Source: Nostoc sp. CHAB 5844 (GTDB lineage Bacteria > Cyanobacteriota > Cyanobacteriia > Cyanobacteriales > Nostocaceae). Taken from it: a DNA stretch of 64,000 nt. Shown here in pieces: positions 36,781 to 45,327 of the stretch. Position numbers and translations under genes: made by a program. Each line of letters begins with the position of its first letter. The first letter of the stretch is position 1. The DNA lies in contig NZ_JAIVFW010000001.1 of assembly GCF_020829595.1 (NCBI RefSeq), positions 62,001 to 126,000 on the forward strand, read 5' to 3'. The notes below the pieces were generated by a model, which saw only the letters and a list, made by a program, of their open reading frames with translations, had not been told where the DNA came from and did no database searches.

Positions 36781-38067
36781 TCATTCAACTAGCTTCATAT
36801 GAACCGGAATCTTGATGTGGAACTCTGTACCCTGAACTGGTGCAGAGATGCAATTGAGTTGACCACCGTATTTTTCTAAGATTTGATAGCTAATCAACAT
36901 CCCAAAATTTTTCCCCGAAGCTATGGTTTCAGTACTCAAAGATGGTTCAAATATTTTTTGCTTTTCTTCTTCTGTAATTCCACAGCCGTTATCAGCAATC
37001 CGAATTTTTACTTGATGACTATCTAAAACTTCAGTTGTAATTTTAATCTGAGGACTCTTAGGTATAATACAATTTTTTACACAAGCCTGACCGCTAATTA
37101 CTGATTTTTTTAAATCATCAATCACATTAGTCAAAATATTCATCAACACTTGATTAATATGTTTCGGATAACACTCTATTTTTGGTAAATTGCCATATTC
37201 TTTGATAACTTGAATATCCGGATGATGTCCTGTAATTTTCAAACGATTTTGCAAAAGCAACAGAGTGCTATCAATTCCTTCGTGAATGTCTACTGCTTTT
37301 AGTTCAGATTCATCTAGGCGAGAGAAATTCCGTAAGGATGATACTAGCTTACTGATACGTTCCGCTCCTATTTTCATAGAAGACAGTATTTTAGGTAAAT
37401 CTTCTTGAATAAAATCGAGATCTACCTTATCGGTAGCCACTTGAATTTCTGGTACTGGATGAGGATAGTTACTCTGATAAATAGCAATTAAAGTAAATAA
37501 ATTTTTGGTGTAGTCTTCAATTAAGGAGGTATTGCCATAAATGAAATTAATTGGATTGTTAATTTCATGAGCAATACCTGCAACTAGTTGTCCTAAAGAA
37601 GAAATTTTTTCAGTTTGAATTAGTTGCGCTTGGGTATTTGCCAATTCTTTTAAGGCAAGTTTTAGATGGCTGTTAGCTGACTCTAATTCTGCCGGGCTGG
37701 GTAAAGCTAATGCTTGGGGAATTATTGGCAATAAGACAAGGGCAGTGTAAACCGATATGAAAGCTGTAAAAGCTTTGACAGAACCAGATAGCCAGTAAGT
37801 AGGATGCCAAAGTGTCCAGATTTCTAGGACATGGGTTGTACCGCAAGAGACAATAAAAATTCCAAATAATATAAGTATTGATTTAAAAGGTAAATCCTGA
37901 CGCTTGCGAACAAAGTAAACAAGGGCGATGGGGATAGAATAATATGCTAAAGCAGTTAGCGCATCTGATAGGATATGTAACCATACCAAACTCGGTTGCC
38001 AAAGATAGCAATGTCCGTGTGGAATAAACTGGCCATCAGTAAAAAAATTTTGTAGAAATTGCAACAT
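36781..38067 (-). CDS. Histidine kinase with ETR1-type ethylene-binding domain
   Basis: 428 aa. Three N-terminal membrane helices (about residues 28-125) match the plant ethylene receptor: LSDALTALAYYSIPIALVYF and FGIFIVSCGTTHVLEIWT. The copper-binding pair is present as Cys75-x3-His79, and the Asp and Tyr of the first helix are kept. A coiled linker leads to HisKA with His167 (GIAHEINNPINF) and a HATPase. The latter has DNGCGI, but the glycine-rich lid reads SGKNFGMLIS instead of GTGLGL, and the N box has NVIDD for NAxDA, so ATP binding may be weak. It has no receiver or output domain; its kinase core is closest to the REC-kinases at 30105 and 31722. Confidence 0.88.
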   Translation of the reverse strand: MLQFLQNFFTDGQFIPHGHCYLWQPSLVWLHILSDALTALAYYSIPIALVYFVRKRQDLPFKSILILFGIFIVSCGTTHVLEIWTLWHPTYWLSGSVKAFTAFISVYTALVLLPIIPQALALPSPAELESANSHLKLALKELANTQAQLIQTEKISSLGQLVAGIAHEINNPINFIYGNTSLIEDYTKNLFTLIAIYQSNYPHPVPEIQVATDKVDLDFIQEDLPKILSSMKIGAERISKLVSSLRNFSRLDESELKAVDIHEGIDSTLLLLQNRLKITGHHPDIQVIKEYGNLPKIECYPKHINQVLMNILTNVIDDLKKSVISGQACVKNCIIPKSPQIKITTEVLDSHQVKIRIADNGCGITEEEKQKIFEPSLSTETIASGKNFGMLISYQILEKYGGQLNCISAPVQGTEFHIKIPVHMKLVE

Positions 38068-38145
38068 AGGGAACGAGTATTTTTGCCACTGACAAACAAA
38101 AAATTATACTCGCTTTATAAAAAAATTGTCTTCAGTGATAAAACT

Positions 38146-39897
38146 TTAATGAAGCAATTCCTCGACTTGATGCTGACTCCACAATGTTCGATAAAGTCCT
38201 TCTTGTTGAACCAGTTCGATATGATTGCCTGCTTGGACAATTTTACCTTTATCCATTACTAAAATTCTATCTGCGGCGGCGGCGGCTGATAGTTGATGCG
38301 TGATAAAAATTACAGTTTTGCGATTAGTTCCACTAGAAAGATTTTTGAGAATTTTGGTGGCTGTTTGATTATCAACACTAGATAAAGCATCATCTAAAAT
38401 TAAGACTGGGGCATCAACTAACATAGCTCTAGCTAAAGCCGTGCGTTGCCTTTGTCCGCCAGAAAGGGTAATACCACGTTCACCAACAATAGTTTCGTAT
38501 TGTTGGGGAAAATTCGTAATTTCGGCATGAATCTGAGCCATTCTTGCCACAGATTCTACAGATTCTTGTTCTCTAACTGGATCACCGTAACGGATATTAT
38601 TTTTGATTGTGGTGCTGAACAAAAAACTATCTTGGGGAACATAAGCGATCGCACTCCGCAAATCTGCTAATACGATGTTGGTAATATCTACCCCATCCAA
38701 AAATAACTGTCCGGGAGCAATATCCAACAACCGAGGTAAGGCATTGGCTAAAGTTGATTTCCCTGAACCAATTGCCCCGACAATGGCTACTGTCTCTCCT
38801 GGCGCAATGGTAAAGTTAACATTATCTAAAGCTGGTGTCGCCATTTCTGGGTAAGTGAAGCTGAAGTTTTTTGCTGTAATTTTTCCTTTGACTTCAGCCA
38901 GTGGTAAATGTACAGCATCAGCCGCATCTTGAATTTTGGGAGTGACGCTGAAAATCGATTCTAAGCGATCTATACTCACTTCACCGCGTTGATAGGTGGT
39001 AATTGTAAAGCCTAACAAAGCAGTGGGAAACACCAGACGTTCTACATAAAGCAGCAGTGCTAAAAAGTCACCAACTGCTAAAGTTCCGCCAGAAATGCGC
39101 GTTGTTCCCAACCAAATGATAATTAAAGAACTGATATTCGCTAAACCGCCAATCAAAGGAAACAATACATTACGGCTTTTTGCCAATTGCAAGTTAGCTT
39201 TTAATAACTGCTGATTTTTTTTGGCAAAGGCTTGACGCTCGTTTTCTTCTTGAGCGTAAATTTTAATTAAGGCAATGCCGCTAATATCTTCTTGAATGAG
39301 TTCACTGATATCAGATAGTCTTTCTTGTACGGTGGCTTGTTGTTTGCGTAAGCGATCGCTAAACAAATGCACCAACAAGAACATGAAAGGATACACTGCT
39401 AAAGAATACAGTGTCAGATCTGCACTAATCGCCAGCATGACCGGCAGTGTCAAAGTGTAGGCAAAAAAAGTATTAGCTAAACTTAGCACCGCAAAACCTA
39501 CCAATCGCCGGATATTTTCGACATCGCTGGTAGCACGACTAATCAAATCTCCTGCGGTATTTGTAGCAAAATAAGCAGGTTCTAACTTCAGTAAATGTTC
39601 AAAAATCCGTTGTTTTAGGTCAAATTCTACCTGCCGTCCTACGCCAAACAGCCAGATACGCGATGCCATGCGGATTAACCACATAGCTGAACTCAACAAA
39701 ATAATGATTACTACATAATGTAGTAGTTGGTTCCAGCTAAATTGGGTTGAAAGTTTATCAACACAGCCACGAATTAACCAAGGAATATAAACACCCAAAC
39801 CATTGACAGACAACAAAGCAAAAATGCCCAATGTTGCCTCTACCCAATGAGGACGCAGGTAAGCACCGAGTTTAGCTAGTCGTCGAGATTTTGCCAT
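38146..39897 (-). CDS. ABC exporter, fused permease and ATPase (MdlB/MsbA-like)
   Basis: 583 aa. Six-helix transmembrane domain (about residues 15-300) followed by an ATPase: Walker A GAIGSGKST, Q-loop YVPQDSFLFSTTI, signature LSGGQRQR, Walker B VLILDDALSSVD. The residue after Walker B is Asp rather than catalytic Glu, as in one half of heterodimeric exporters such as MdlA, so a second subunit with Glu may be needed. Substrate could be lipid or drug. ATG at 39895-39897. It ends 78 bp from the ethylene-receptor kinase start and is likely upstream in the same leftward direction. Confidence 0.88.
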   Translation of the reverse strand: MAKSRRLAKLGAYLRPHWVEATLGIFALLSVNGLGVYIPWLIRGCVDKLSTQFSWNQLLHYVVIIILLSSAMWLIRMASRIWLFGVGRQVEFDLKQRIFEHLLKLEPAYFATNTAGDLISRATSDVENIRRLVGFAVLSLANTFFAYTLTLPVMLAISADLTLYSLAVYPFMFLLVHLFSDRLRKQQATVQERLSDISELIQEDISGIALIKIYAQEENERQAFAKKNQQLLKANLQLAKSRNVLFPLIGGLANISSLIIIWLGTTRISGGTLAVGDFLALLLYVERLVFPTALLGFTITTYQRGEVSIDRLESIFSVTPKIQDAADAVHLPLAEVKGKITAKNFSFTYPEMATPALDNVNFTIAPGETVAIVGAIGSGKSTLANALPRLLDIAPGQLFLDGVDITNIVLADLRSAIAYVPQDSFLFSTTIKNNIRYGDPVREQESVESVARMAQIHAEITNFPQQYETIVGERGITLSGGQRQRTALARAMLVDAPVLILDDALSSVDNQTATKILKNLSSGTNRKTVIFITHQLSAAAAADRILVMDKGKIVQAGNHIELVQQEGLYRTLWSQHQVEELLH

Positions 39898-40116
39898 TAC
39901 AGCAATTTTGCAACTCCATCATCCTAAAACAAACGGATCGTAGGTTTATATTTTATCTACAAAGAATTCAGGAGTGAGTGGTCAGAATTCCGTAGAGAGA
40001 AAGTTTTACCTAATTATCTTCTGAATTCTGCATTCAGAATTCGGCATCTTGTTTTTTAAATAAGGCCAGCCACTAGGGCGTAGCGTTGCGGCCTTGTTAA
40101 TTTTACTTTTTTAACC

Positions 40117-40809
40117 CTAGGACGGGCGACCACGCAAGAAAAAGTAAACTTGGTTGAGATAACTTTCCCAGACTTGGGTAGTAAGTTGTAATGTTTCAGC
40201 ACTGGGTACAAAGTCCTCCAGTCGCAAACCGCGTTCTCGAATTTGCTGAGGATTTTGTAACAGGTAAGGCGGGATTTTGAGATCAAAAGAGTTGAAAGCA
40301 ATTGCACTTAGCCCTAGTTTACTATCTACATCGCTAGTTGTAGTTCCTGGAGCTAATGCTACAAGTACTTCCGAGCCAGTTGCTCCATCTGCCAGATAAT
40401 TCCTGACTAGTTCTTGATTTGCTAGATTAGGATTAACAACTGTGGCGATCGGTGTCCTTACCAAAAAATAAGCGATCGCTGGTGTACTGGACAACAGCAA
40501 AATTGTCAGCGCCCAACCGATCAAATATCCTCCTGGTTTGTCTATCCCACCAGCCTTAATTTTTTGAGCGGCAAAAATCATCATTAATACTGATGCTCCC
40601 AAAGGCTTGAGTGGAAATGATATCACCCTCCACAAAGATGCCACAGCTGGTTCATTAGGGTTAACGAACGACAAAGCTAGGACAACCAAAACAATTACTA
40701 AAACTACTCGCCCCGCAAAAGTTCCTTGAGGATAAAACCTCTGGAACAAAGAATATACGATAGTGCCAACAAGCAGCCACAGCAGTACGCGGCTCAACAA
40801 TATGAACAT
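40117..40809 (-). CDS. Conserved membrane protein, unknown
   Basis: 230 aa. Three or four hydrophobic helices in the first half (residues about 1-20, 32-50, 68-85, 95-117), then a soluble C-terminal domain with VRNYLADGATGSEVLVALAPGTT. The ending, LRLEDFVPSAETLQLTTQVWESYLNQVYFFLRGR, resembles the tail of cyanobacterial YdcF (DUF218) proteins, but the YdcF catalytic core is not present. I cannot assign a function. Confidence 0.55.
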   Translation of the reverse strand: MFILLSRVLLWLLVGTIVYSLFQRFYPQGTFAGRVVLVIVLVVLALSFVNPNEPAVASLWRVISFPLKPLGASVLMMIFAAQKIKAGGIDKPGGYLIGWALTILLLSSTPAIAYFLVRTPIATVVNPNLANQELVRNYLADGATGSEVLVALAPGTTTSDVDSKLGLSAIAFNSFDLKIPPYLLQNPQQIRERGLRLEDFVPSAETLQLTTQVWESYLNQVYFFLRGRPS

Positions 40810-41174
40810 AGATTAACTCTCAAATTTTCTAGTGCGATCAGCCTAGTGTTTGGAGCAAGATGTGTATTTGACCGTCAAATTGTAATCGGACTTTGACTTG
40901 ACTGCAAATATTACCAGCCTCACACCTAAAGACTACCGTCGTAGTGATTTTAGAGCAATTTTTTCACACTGCGTCTATTATTTATAATTTTCCTGGTGAG
41001 TCAACAAATTTAGGGTGTAGAGGTATAAGGGTGTAGGGGTTTAGGGGAATATAACCTGTGTTGACTTGCTTTTATCTTAGTTTCACGCTGACTTTTTTCC
41101 TTTACACCCCTTACACCCTTACATCCCTACACCCATAATTAATTGAGGAATTGTCAACGCACAGGGGAAAAACT
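40810..41174. other. galE leader with an inverted repeat array
   Basis: GGGTGTAGAGGTATAAGGGTGTAGG (about 41012-41036) and its approximate complement ACACCCTTACATCCCTACACCC (41112-41133) can pair across about 75 nt. Both are heptamer-type repeats, giving a possible large hairpin upstream of galE. Otherwise gene-free. Confidence 0.5.
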
Positions 41175-42173
41175 ATGTCGCCGGAAAAGCCCAGCATTTT
41201 AGTCACGGGGGGAGCAGGATATATCGGTTCTCATACTGTACTTGCTCTCAAGCAAGCAGGTTATAACGTGGTAGTACTTGATAACCTAGTTTACGGTCAT
41301 CGAGAGTTGGCAGAAAAGGTTTTACAAGTAGAACTGGTAGTAGGTGATACAAACGATCGCCCTTTATTAGACGATTTATTTCAGACTCGTAAGTTTGCCG
41401 CCGTCATGCATTTTTCGGCTTATGCTTACGTAGGCGAATCAGTGACTGACCCAGCAAAATACTACCGCAACAACGTTGTCGGCACATTGACTTTATTAGA
41501 AGCAATGCTGGCTGCATCAATTAACAAGTTCGTCTTTTCTTCCACCTGCGCCACCTACGGAGTCCCAGAAGTCGTCCCGATTCCGGAAAACCATCCCCAA
41601 GACCCAATTAATCCCTATGGGGCTACTAAGCTGATGGTGGAGCGAATTCTCTCTGATTTTGATGTTGCTTACGGTTTAAAATCAGTCCGATTCCGTTACT
41701 TTAATGCGGCTGGTGCTAATCCCGACGGCTTGCTAGGTGAAGACCACAACCCAGAAACTCATTTAATTCCTTTGATATTGCTGACAGCTTTGGGCAAGCG
41801 CGAGTTTATTTCGATTTTTGGTACAGATTACCCTACACCTGATGGTACATGTATTCGTGATTATATTCATGTTAACGATTTAGCCGATGCCCATGTTTTG
41901 GGACTGGAATATTTATTAAAAGGTGGCGATAGCGAAGTATTCAATTTAGGGAATGGAAATGGGTTTTCTGTGCGAGAAGTAATTGCGGCGGCTGAGTCAG
42001 TGACGGGATTATCTATTCCCATTAAAGAATGCGATCGCCGTCCTGGTGATCCACCTGTTTTAATTGGTAGTAGTGAAAAAGCGAGAAAAATTTTGGGCTG
42101 GCGATCGCAATATCCATCTATCCAAGATATTGTGAGTCATGCTTGGCAATGGCATCAAAAGCGGCATAAGTAG
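41175..42173 (+). CDS. galE: UDP-glucose 4-epimerase
   Basis: 332 aa from ATG 41175 with AGGGG upstream; a TTG at 41151 is in frame but less likely. NAD-binding TGGAGYIGSH (residues 11-20), catalytic SSTCATYG, Tyr148-x3-Lys152 in NPYGATK, then RYFNAAGA and RPGDPPVLIGSS. It interconverts UDP-glucose and UDP-galactose in the cytoplasm and supplies galactose for polysaccharides and galactolipid headgroups. Length and motifs are those of the standard enzyme. Confidence 0.93.
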   Translation: MSPEKPSILVTGGAGYIGSHTVLALKQAGYNVVVLDNLVYGHRELAEKVLQVELVVGDTNDRPLLDDLFQTRKFAAVMHFSAYAYVGESVTDPAKYYRNNVVGTLTLLEAMLAASINKFVFSSTCATYGVPEVVPIPENHPQDPINPYGATKLMVERILSDFDVAYGLKSVRFRYFNAAGANPDGLLGEDHNPETHLIPLILLTALGKREFISIFGTDYPTPDGTCIRDYIHVNDLADAHVLGLEYLLKGGDSEVFNLGNGNGFSVREVIAAAESVTGLSIPIKECDRRPGDPPVLIGSSEKARKILGWRSQYPSIQDIVSHAWQWHQKRHK

Positions 42174-42184
42174 AAGTGTGAAGT

Positions 42185-42231
42185 ATGAAGAGTGAAGTGT
42201 AAAATTTTCTTGTTCACCCTTCACTCTTCAT
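42185..42231. repeat. Hairpin made of heptameric repeats
   Basis: ATGAAGAGTGAAG (42185-42197) pairs with CTTCACTCTTCAT (42219-42231). Formed from GAAGTGT-type repeats after galE and before the convergent gene at 42267, it may end or stabilise galE mRNA. Confidence 0.65.
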
Positions 42232-42266
42232 CTTTACCAATGACCAATGACCAATGACAAACTTAA

Positions 42267-42869
42267 CTAACTTCTGGTTGTCTTTTGAAAGACAACCAAA
42301 AAAATGCCGATTAATACTAAACCTGGAATGGCGATCGCCCACAATGGTAAAGTTCTAGTATTTTCTTGAGCTACATTACTATTGACATTTTGGGTATTTT
42401 GTGTATTTTCACTCCCAGCAGCTACGGTGACTTCAAACTGAACCTGGAACGGTTTGAAACTATTGCCTTTTGCGGGTTTACCACTTAGCTGTAATTGATA
42501 AATGCCTGGTTTGGGAAAGGTAATTTCGTTTCCGGGAATACCTTGGAAGCGTTCGGCGGTTACTGGTTGTAAGGATGGTTCTAGTAGTGCAGGTTCTCCA
42601 GGAGTATGAGGTTCGGCATAAACTGCCAGCTGACAATTACATTGAGCCAGAGGAATAGTTTGTCCACCTTTACGGGTAAGGGCAAACCAAGCTTGTGTAG
42701 GTTCGCCAGCACGTGGATTATCATTCGGTTCGAGATGTAGAGTTGCGCCGACATCTGCGGCTACTTGCACTTTATGGGCTAAAACAGGGTGAATAGTAGT
42801 AATTGCGATCGCTACACAAAACAGCAATATTGCGTATTTTAACTTTTTCTGTTCCTGGTAATACTTCAT
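42267..42869 (-). CDS. Secreted YtkA/CopC-like protein with C-terminal anchor
   Basis: 200 aa from ATG 42867-42869, chosen because it overlaps the upstream stop by 4 bp (ATGA). Signal peptide (ILLFCVAIAITTIHPVLAHK), a beta-sandwich domain (VAADVGATLHLEPNDNPRAGEPTQAWFALTRKGG, CNCQLAVYAEPHTPGEPAL, IPGNEITFPKPGIYQLQLSG) and a C-terminal helix (LWAIAIPGLVLIGIFLVVF). The fold resembles YtkA or CopC-like periplasmic domains that often handle copper. Coupling with a SafE-like gene suggests the two proteins work together, perhaps in copper delivery; this is inference. Confidence 0.65.
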   Translation of the reverse strand: MKYYQEQKKLKYAILLFCVAIAITTIHPVLAHKVQVAADVGATLHLEPNDNPRAGEPTQAWFALTRKGGQTIPLAQCNCQLAVYAEPHTPGEPALLEPSLQPVTAERFQGIPGNEITFPKPGIYQLQLSGKPAKGNSFKPFQVQFEVTVAAGSENTQNTQNVNSNVAQENTRTLPLWAIAIPGLVLIGIFLVVFQKTTRS

Positions 42870-44104
42870 TCTCCCCCTGCTCCTCTGCTCCCCTGCGCCC
42901 TCTGTCCTGCTTTTACCCAACGCAACAGCAATATACCAAGGGTGGCAATTCCTAGCAGCAATGTTGCTAACTTATTCGCCCAAGTTGATTCTAGGGAACC
43001 CAGGTAATGGGAACCAATCAACATTGCATGCAAGGTACTCAACACTAAAGCAGGCACACTTAAAAGATGAATTTGTCGCCAACGCTTACCCCAAGATTTC
43101 TGCAATGATTCCCAACTAGTTAAAGCAGCGGGGGTCATTAATATCAATGCTACAGCACCCGCAGCCATACCCCAGCGAAATTCTGCCGGAAAAAACCAAT
43201 AAGCGGCAAAATTCCATTGTAGGGAGTGTTCAATCATGTGGGTGGTGTGAACTACAGATAGCACAAAAGCGCCCACACCCAAAGCCCGACGGTAACGCAT
43301 GGGTGCAGCCCACACATTACTAATCGGACGGGCAATCAGTGCTAACATCAAACAGCATAAAGCGGCGTGTCCGGTGTAGTCTACCATTGTGTCACCAGTC
43401 CGCAATAGGGTAATTGCGCCAATGGCAATTGTCACCCAACCGCCTAAGCGAAATAATTGACTGCGCCTATCTTTACTAATTAAAGAAGTGGAAACACCAA
43501 CTCCCAGCATCGTGGGTAAGGTTCCCGTACCAAAAGCCAACATTGTGGCTGCACCCATCCAGAGGTTGCTAGTTTCTGCGGCTTTAATTTGGGCAGCATA
43601 CAAGAAACCACAAGGCATTAAACCCCAAGTCATCCCTAAAAACACAGGTGTCCACCATTTTGTTTGTAAGGAAAGTTTGACCATGCCTGTACTCAGGCGA
43701 TCGTGTAAATTACTTTTTAATAAAGGGTGTAATAAAGGAATATGTGGCAACCAGTCTGGTTTAATTTGTCCTAACCCAAACCAAATCAGCATTATTCCCG
43801 TAATAATTGCCATGAAGCGGCGAAATTCACTGCCAATACCTGCTAGTTGTCCACCTTGAAACAATACTGAACCCAAAGCCCCAATACCAGCACCAACCAG
43901 GGCATAGCTGAACATTCTGCCTAAATTCAGCAAAAAGTGAAATTTTAATTGCTGTTGCCAAGTGGATGACTTTTCCGAGACAGTTTTTTGTCCTTGATTC
44001 TTACCAGACAGTGAAAACGCCACCGTCAAGGGGCCGCACATTCCGAAGCAATGCCCAAAACTGCCTAGAAACCCTAGGATTGCAATTAGCAGCAAATCTA
44101 ACAT
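42866..44104 (-). CDS. SafE/UreH-like membrane protein fused to a ferric-reductase-like module
   Basis: 412 aa from ATG at 44102-44104. N-terminal half: LLLIAILGFLGSFGHCFGMCGPL, the Cys-bearing signature of the UreH/TauE-SafE-like family, and WGLMPCGFLYAAQ. The second half has further helices with paired His (DYTGHAALCC, VVHTTHMIEHS, IHLLSVPALVLSTLHAML), the spacing expected for a two-haem ferric-reductase or MsrQ-type domain. The C-terminus (AGQRAQGSRGAGGE) is encoded by a CTCCTCTGCTCCCCTG repeat and so is not ancestral. Possible role: metal handling with electron transfer. Confidence 0.7.
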   Translation of the reverse strand: MLDLLLIAILGFLGSFGHCFGMCGPLTVAFSLSGKNQGQKTVSEKSSTWQQQLKFHFLLNLGRMFSYALVGAGIGALGSVLFQGGQLAGIGSEFRRFMAIITGIMLIWFGLGQIKPDWLPHIPLLHPLLKSNLHDRLSTGMVKLSLQTKWWTPVFLGMTWGLMPCGFLYAAQIKAAETSNLWMGAATMLAFGTGTLPTMLGVGVSTSLISKDRRSQLFRLGGWVTIAIGAITLLRTGDTMVDYTGHAALCCLMLALIARPISNVWAAPMRYRRALGVGAFVLSVVHTTHMIEHSLQWNFAAYWFFPAEFRWGMAAGAVALILMTPAALTSWESLQKSWGKRWRQIHLLSVPALVLSTLHAMLIGSHYLGSLESTWANKLATLLLGIATLGILLLRWVKAGQRAQGSRGAGGE

Positions 44105-44295
44105 ATTCCCAGGAAACAAAAGGCAGGATTACGCATAATCAGCAGAGAAACAAGGAAGATGAGAAGAGTCACAAATGATGAATGACACAGAACTTTCCCA
44201 ATATGGAACAATAGGTGAAAATTGTGCCTCTGTCAAAAGACAAGTCGTAATACTTTGGTTTGCGTTACTCTAGGTCTGGAAAGCAGGGTTCAAGT

Positions 44296-45327
44296 ATGAA
44301 AAAACGGATTTGGCTGGTACTGTTGGCGCTAGTAGTAGTGATAATAGTTGGTAGTAGAAGTGATGCGTTTAACAGTTTTTTTTCACAACATCCTTCACAA
44401 GAAATTGTTGAGAAAGTGACAACACAACAGCCTCCGCCACAGCCGCAAACATTGGAGATTAAACCACAAGTTTCTCTTGAGAATTTACTTGCTCACATTC
44501 AAAAGTTGAATTTTCAACGTTATACAACAGCCGAGCGATCGCGTACTCGTACATATATTACAACCCAATTGAAAAAATACGGCTGGAAACCGCAGCTAGA
44601 AAAATTTGCTGAGGGTGTGAATATCTTTGCCGAACGTTTAGGTACTGACAAAACAGCAGATGCAATTCTTGTCGGCGCACACTACGATACTGTAGCTTTC
44701 TCCCCTGGTGCTGATGATAATGCTAGTGGAGTAGCTGTGGTGTTGGAAGTTGCACGGTTGCTCGGTTCCCAACCTACACCACGGACTTTGCAGTTAGCTT
44801 TTTTTGACAAAGAAGAAGCGGGACTTTTAGGTAGTAAGGCTTTTGTCTCTCAAACAAAACGCTTGCACAATTTGCGCGGTGTAATTGTCATGGATATGGT
44901 AGGTTACGCTTGCTACACCGCTGGTTGTCAAAAATATCCACAGGGTTTACCTGTAACGCCACCCAGCGATAAAGGTGACTTTTTAGCAGTTGTGGGTGAT
45001 ACCGAACATTTACCATTATTAGGTGCTTTTCAAAACTCACAGCCAGCTAATTTACCAGTAGTTCTCACAGTACCCATCCCATTAAAAGGGTTACTGACAC
45101 CTGATACTCTCCGTAGTGATCATGCACCGTTTTGGTATCAAGGAGTCGGTGCAGTCTTAGTCACGGATACTGCTAATCTTCGTACTCCTCACTATCATCA
45201 ATCTAGTGATCAGCCTAATACTATTGAGCGATCGTTTTTCGCCGGTGCAGCGCAGATTGTTGTAAATACTACCACTGCTTTGTTAGAGAAAAGTGATAGT
45301 TTGGCAACTCAAACTTCTTCTAATTGA
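44296..45327 (+). CDS. M28 family zinc peptidase
   Basis: 343 aa from ATG 44296 (TTG at 44260 in frame). Single N-terminal anchor or signal helix, then an M28 domain: VGAHYDTVAFSPGADDNASG (His and Asp zinc ligands), FDKEEAGLLGS (catalytic Glu pair), VIVMDMVGY (Asp) and RSDHAPFWYQGV (last His). The two-zinc aminopeptidase set is complete. It should act outside the cytoplasm. Its last 19 bp overlap the 3' end of the convergent HEPN gene. Confidence 0.87.
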   Translation: MKKRIWLVLLALVVVIIVGSRSDAFNSFFSQHPSQEIVEKVTTQQPPPQPQTLEIKPQVSLENLLAHIQKLNFQRYTTAERSRTRTYITTQLKKYGWKPQLEKFAEGVNIFAERLGTDKTADAILVGAHYDTVAFSPGADDNASGVAVVLEVARLLGSQPTPRTLQLAFFDKEEAGLLGSKAFVSQTKRLHNLRGVIVMDMVGYACYTAGCQKYPQGLPVTPPSDKGDFLAVVGDTEHLPLLGAFQNSQPANLPVVLTVPIPLKGLLTPDTLRSDHAPFWYQGVGAVLVTDTANLRTPHYHQSSDQPNTIERSFFAGAAQIVVNTTTALLEKSDSLATQTSSN

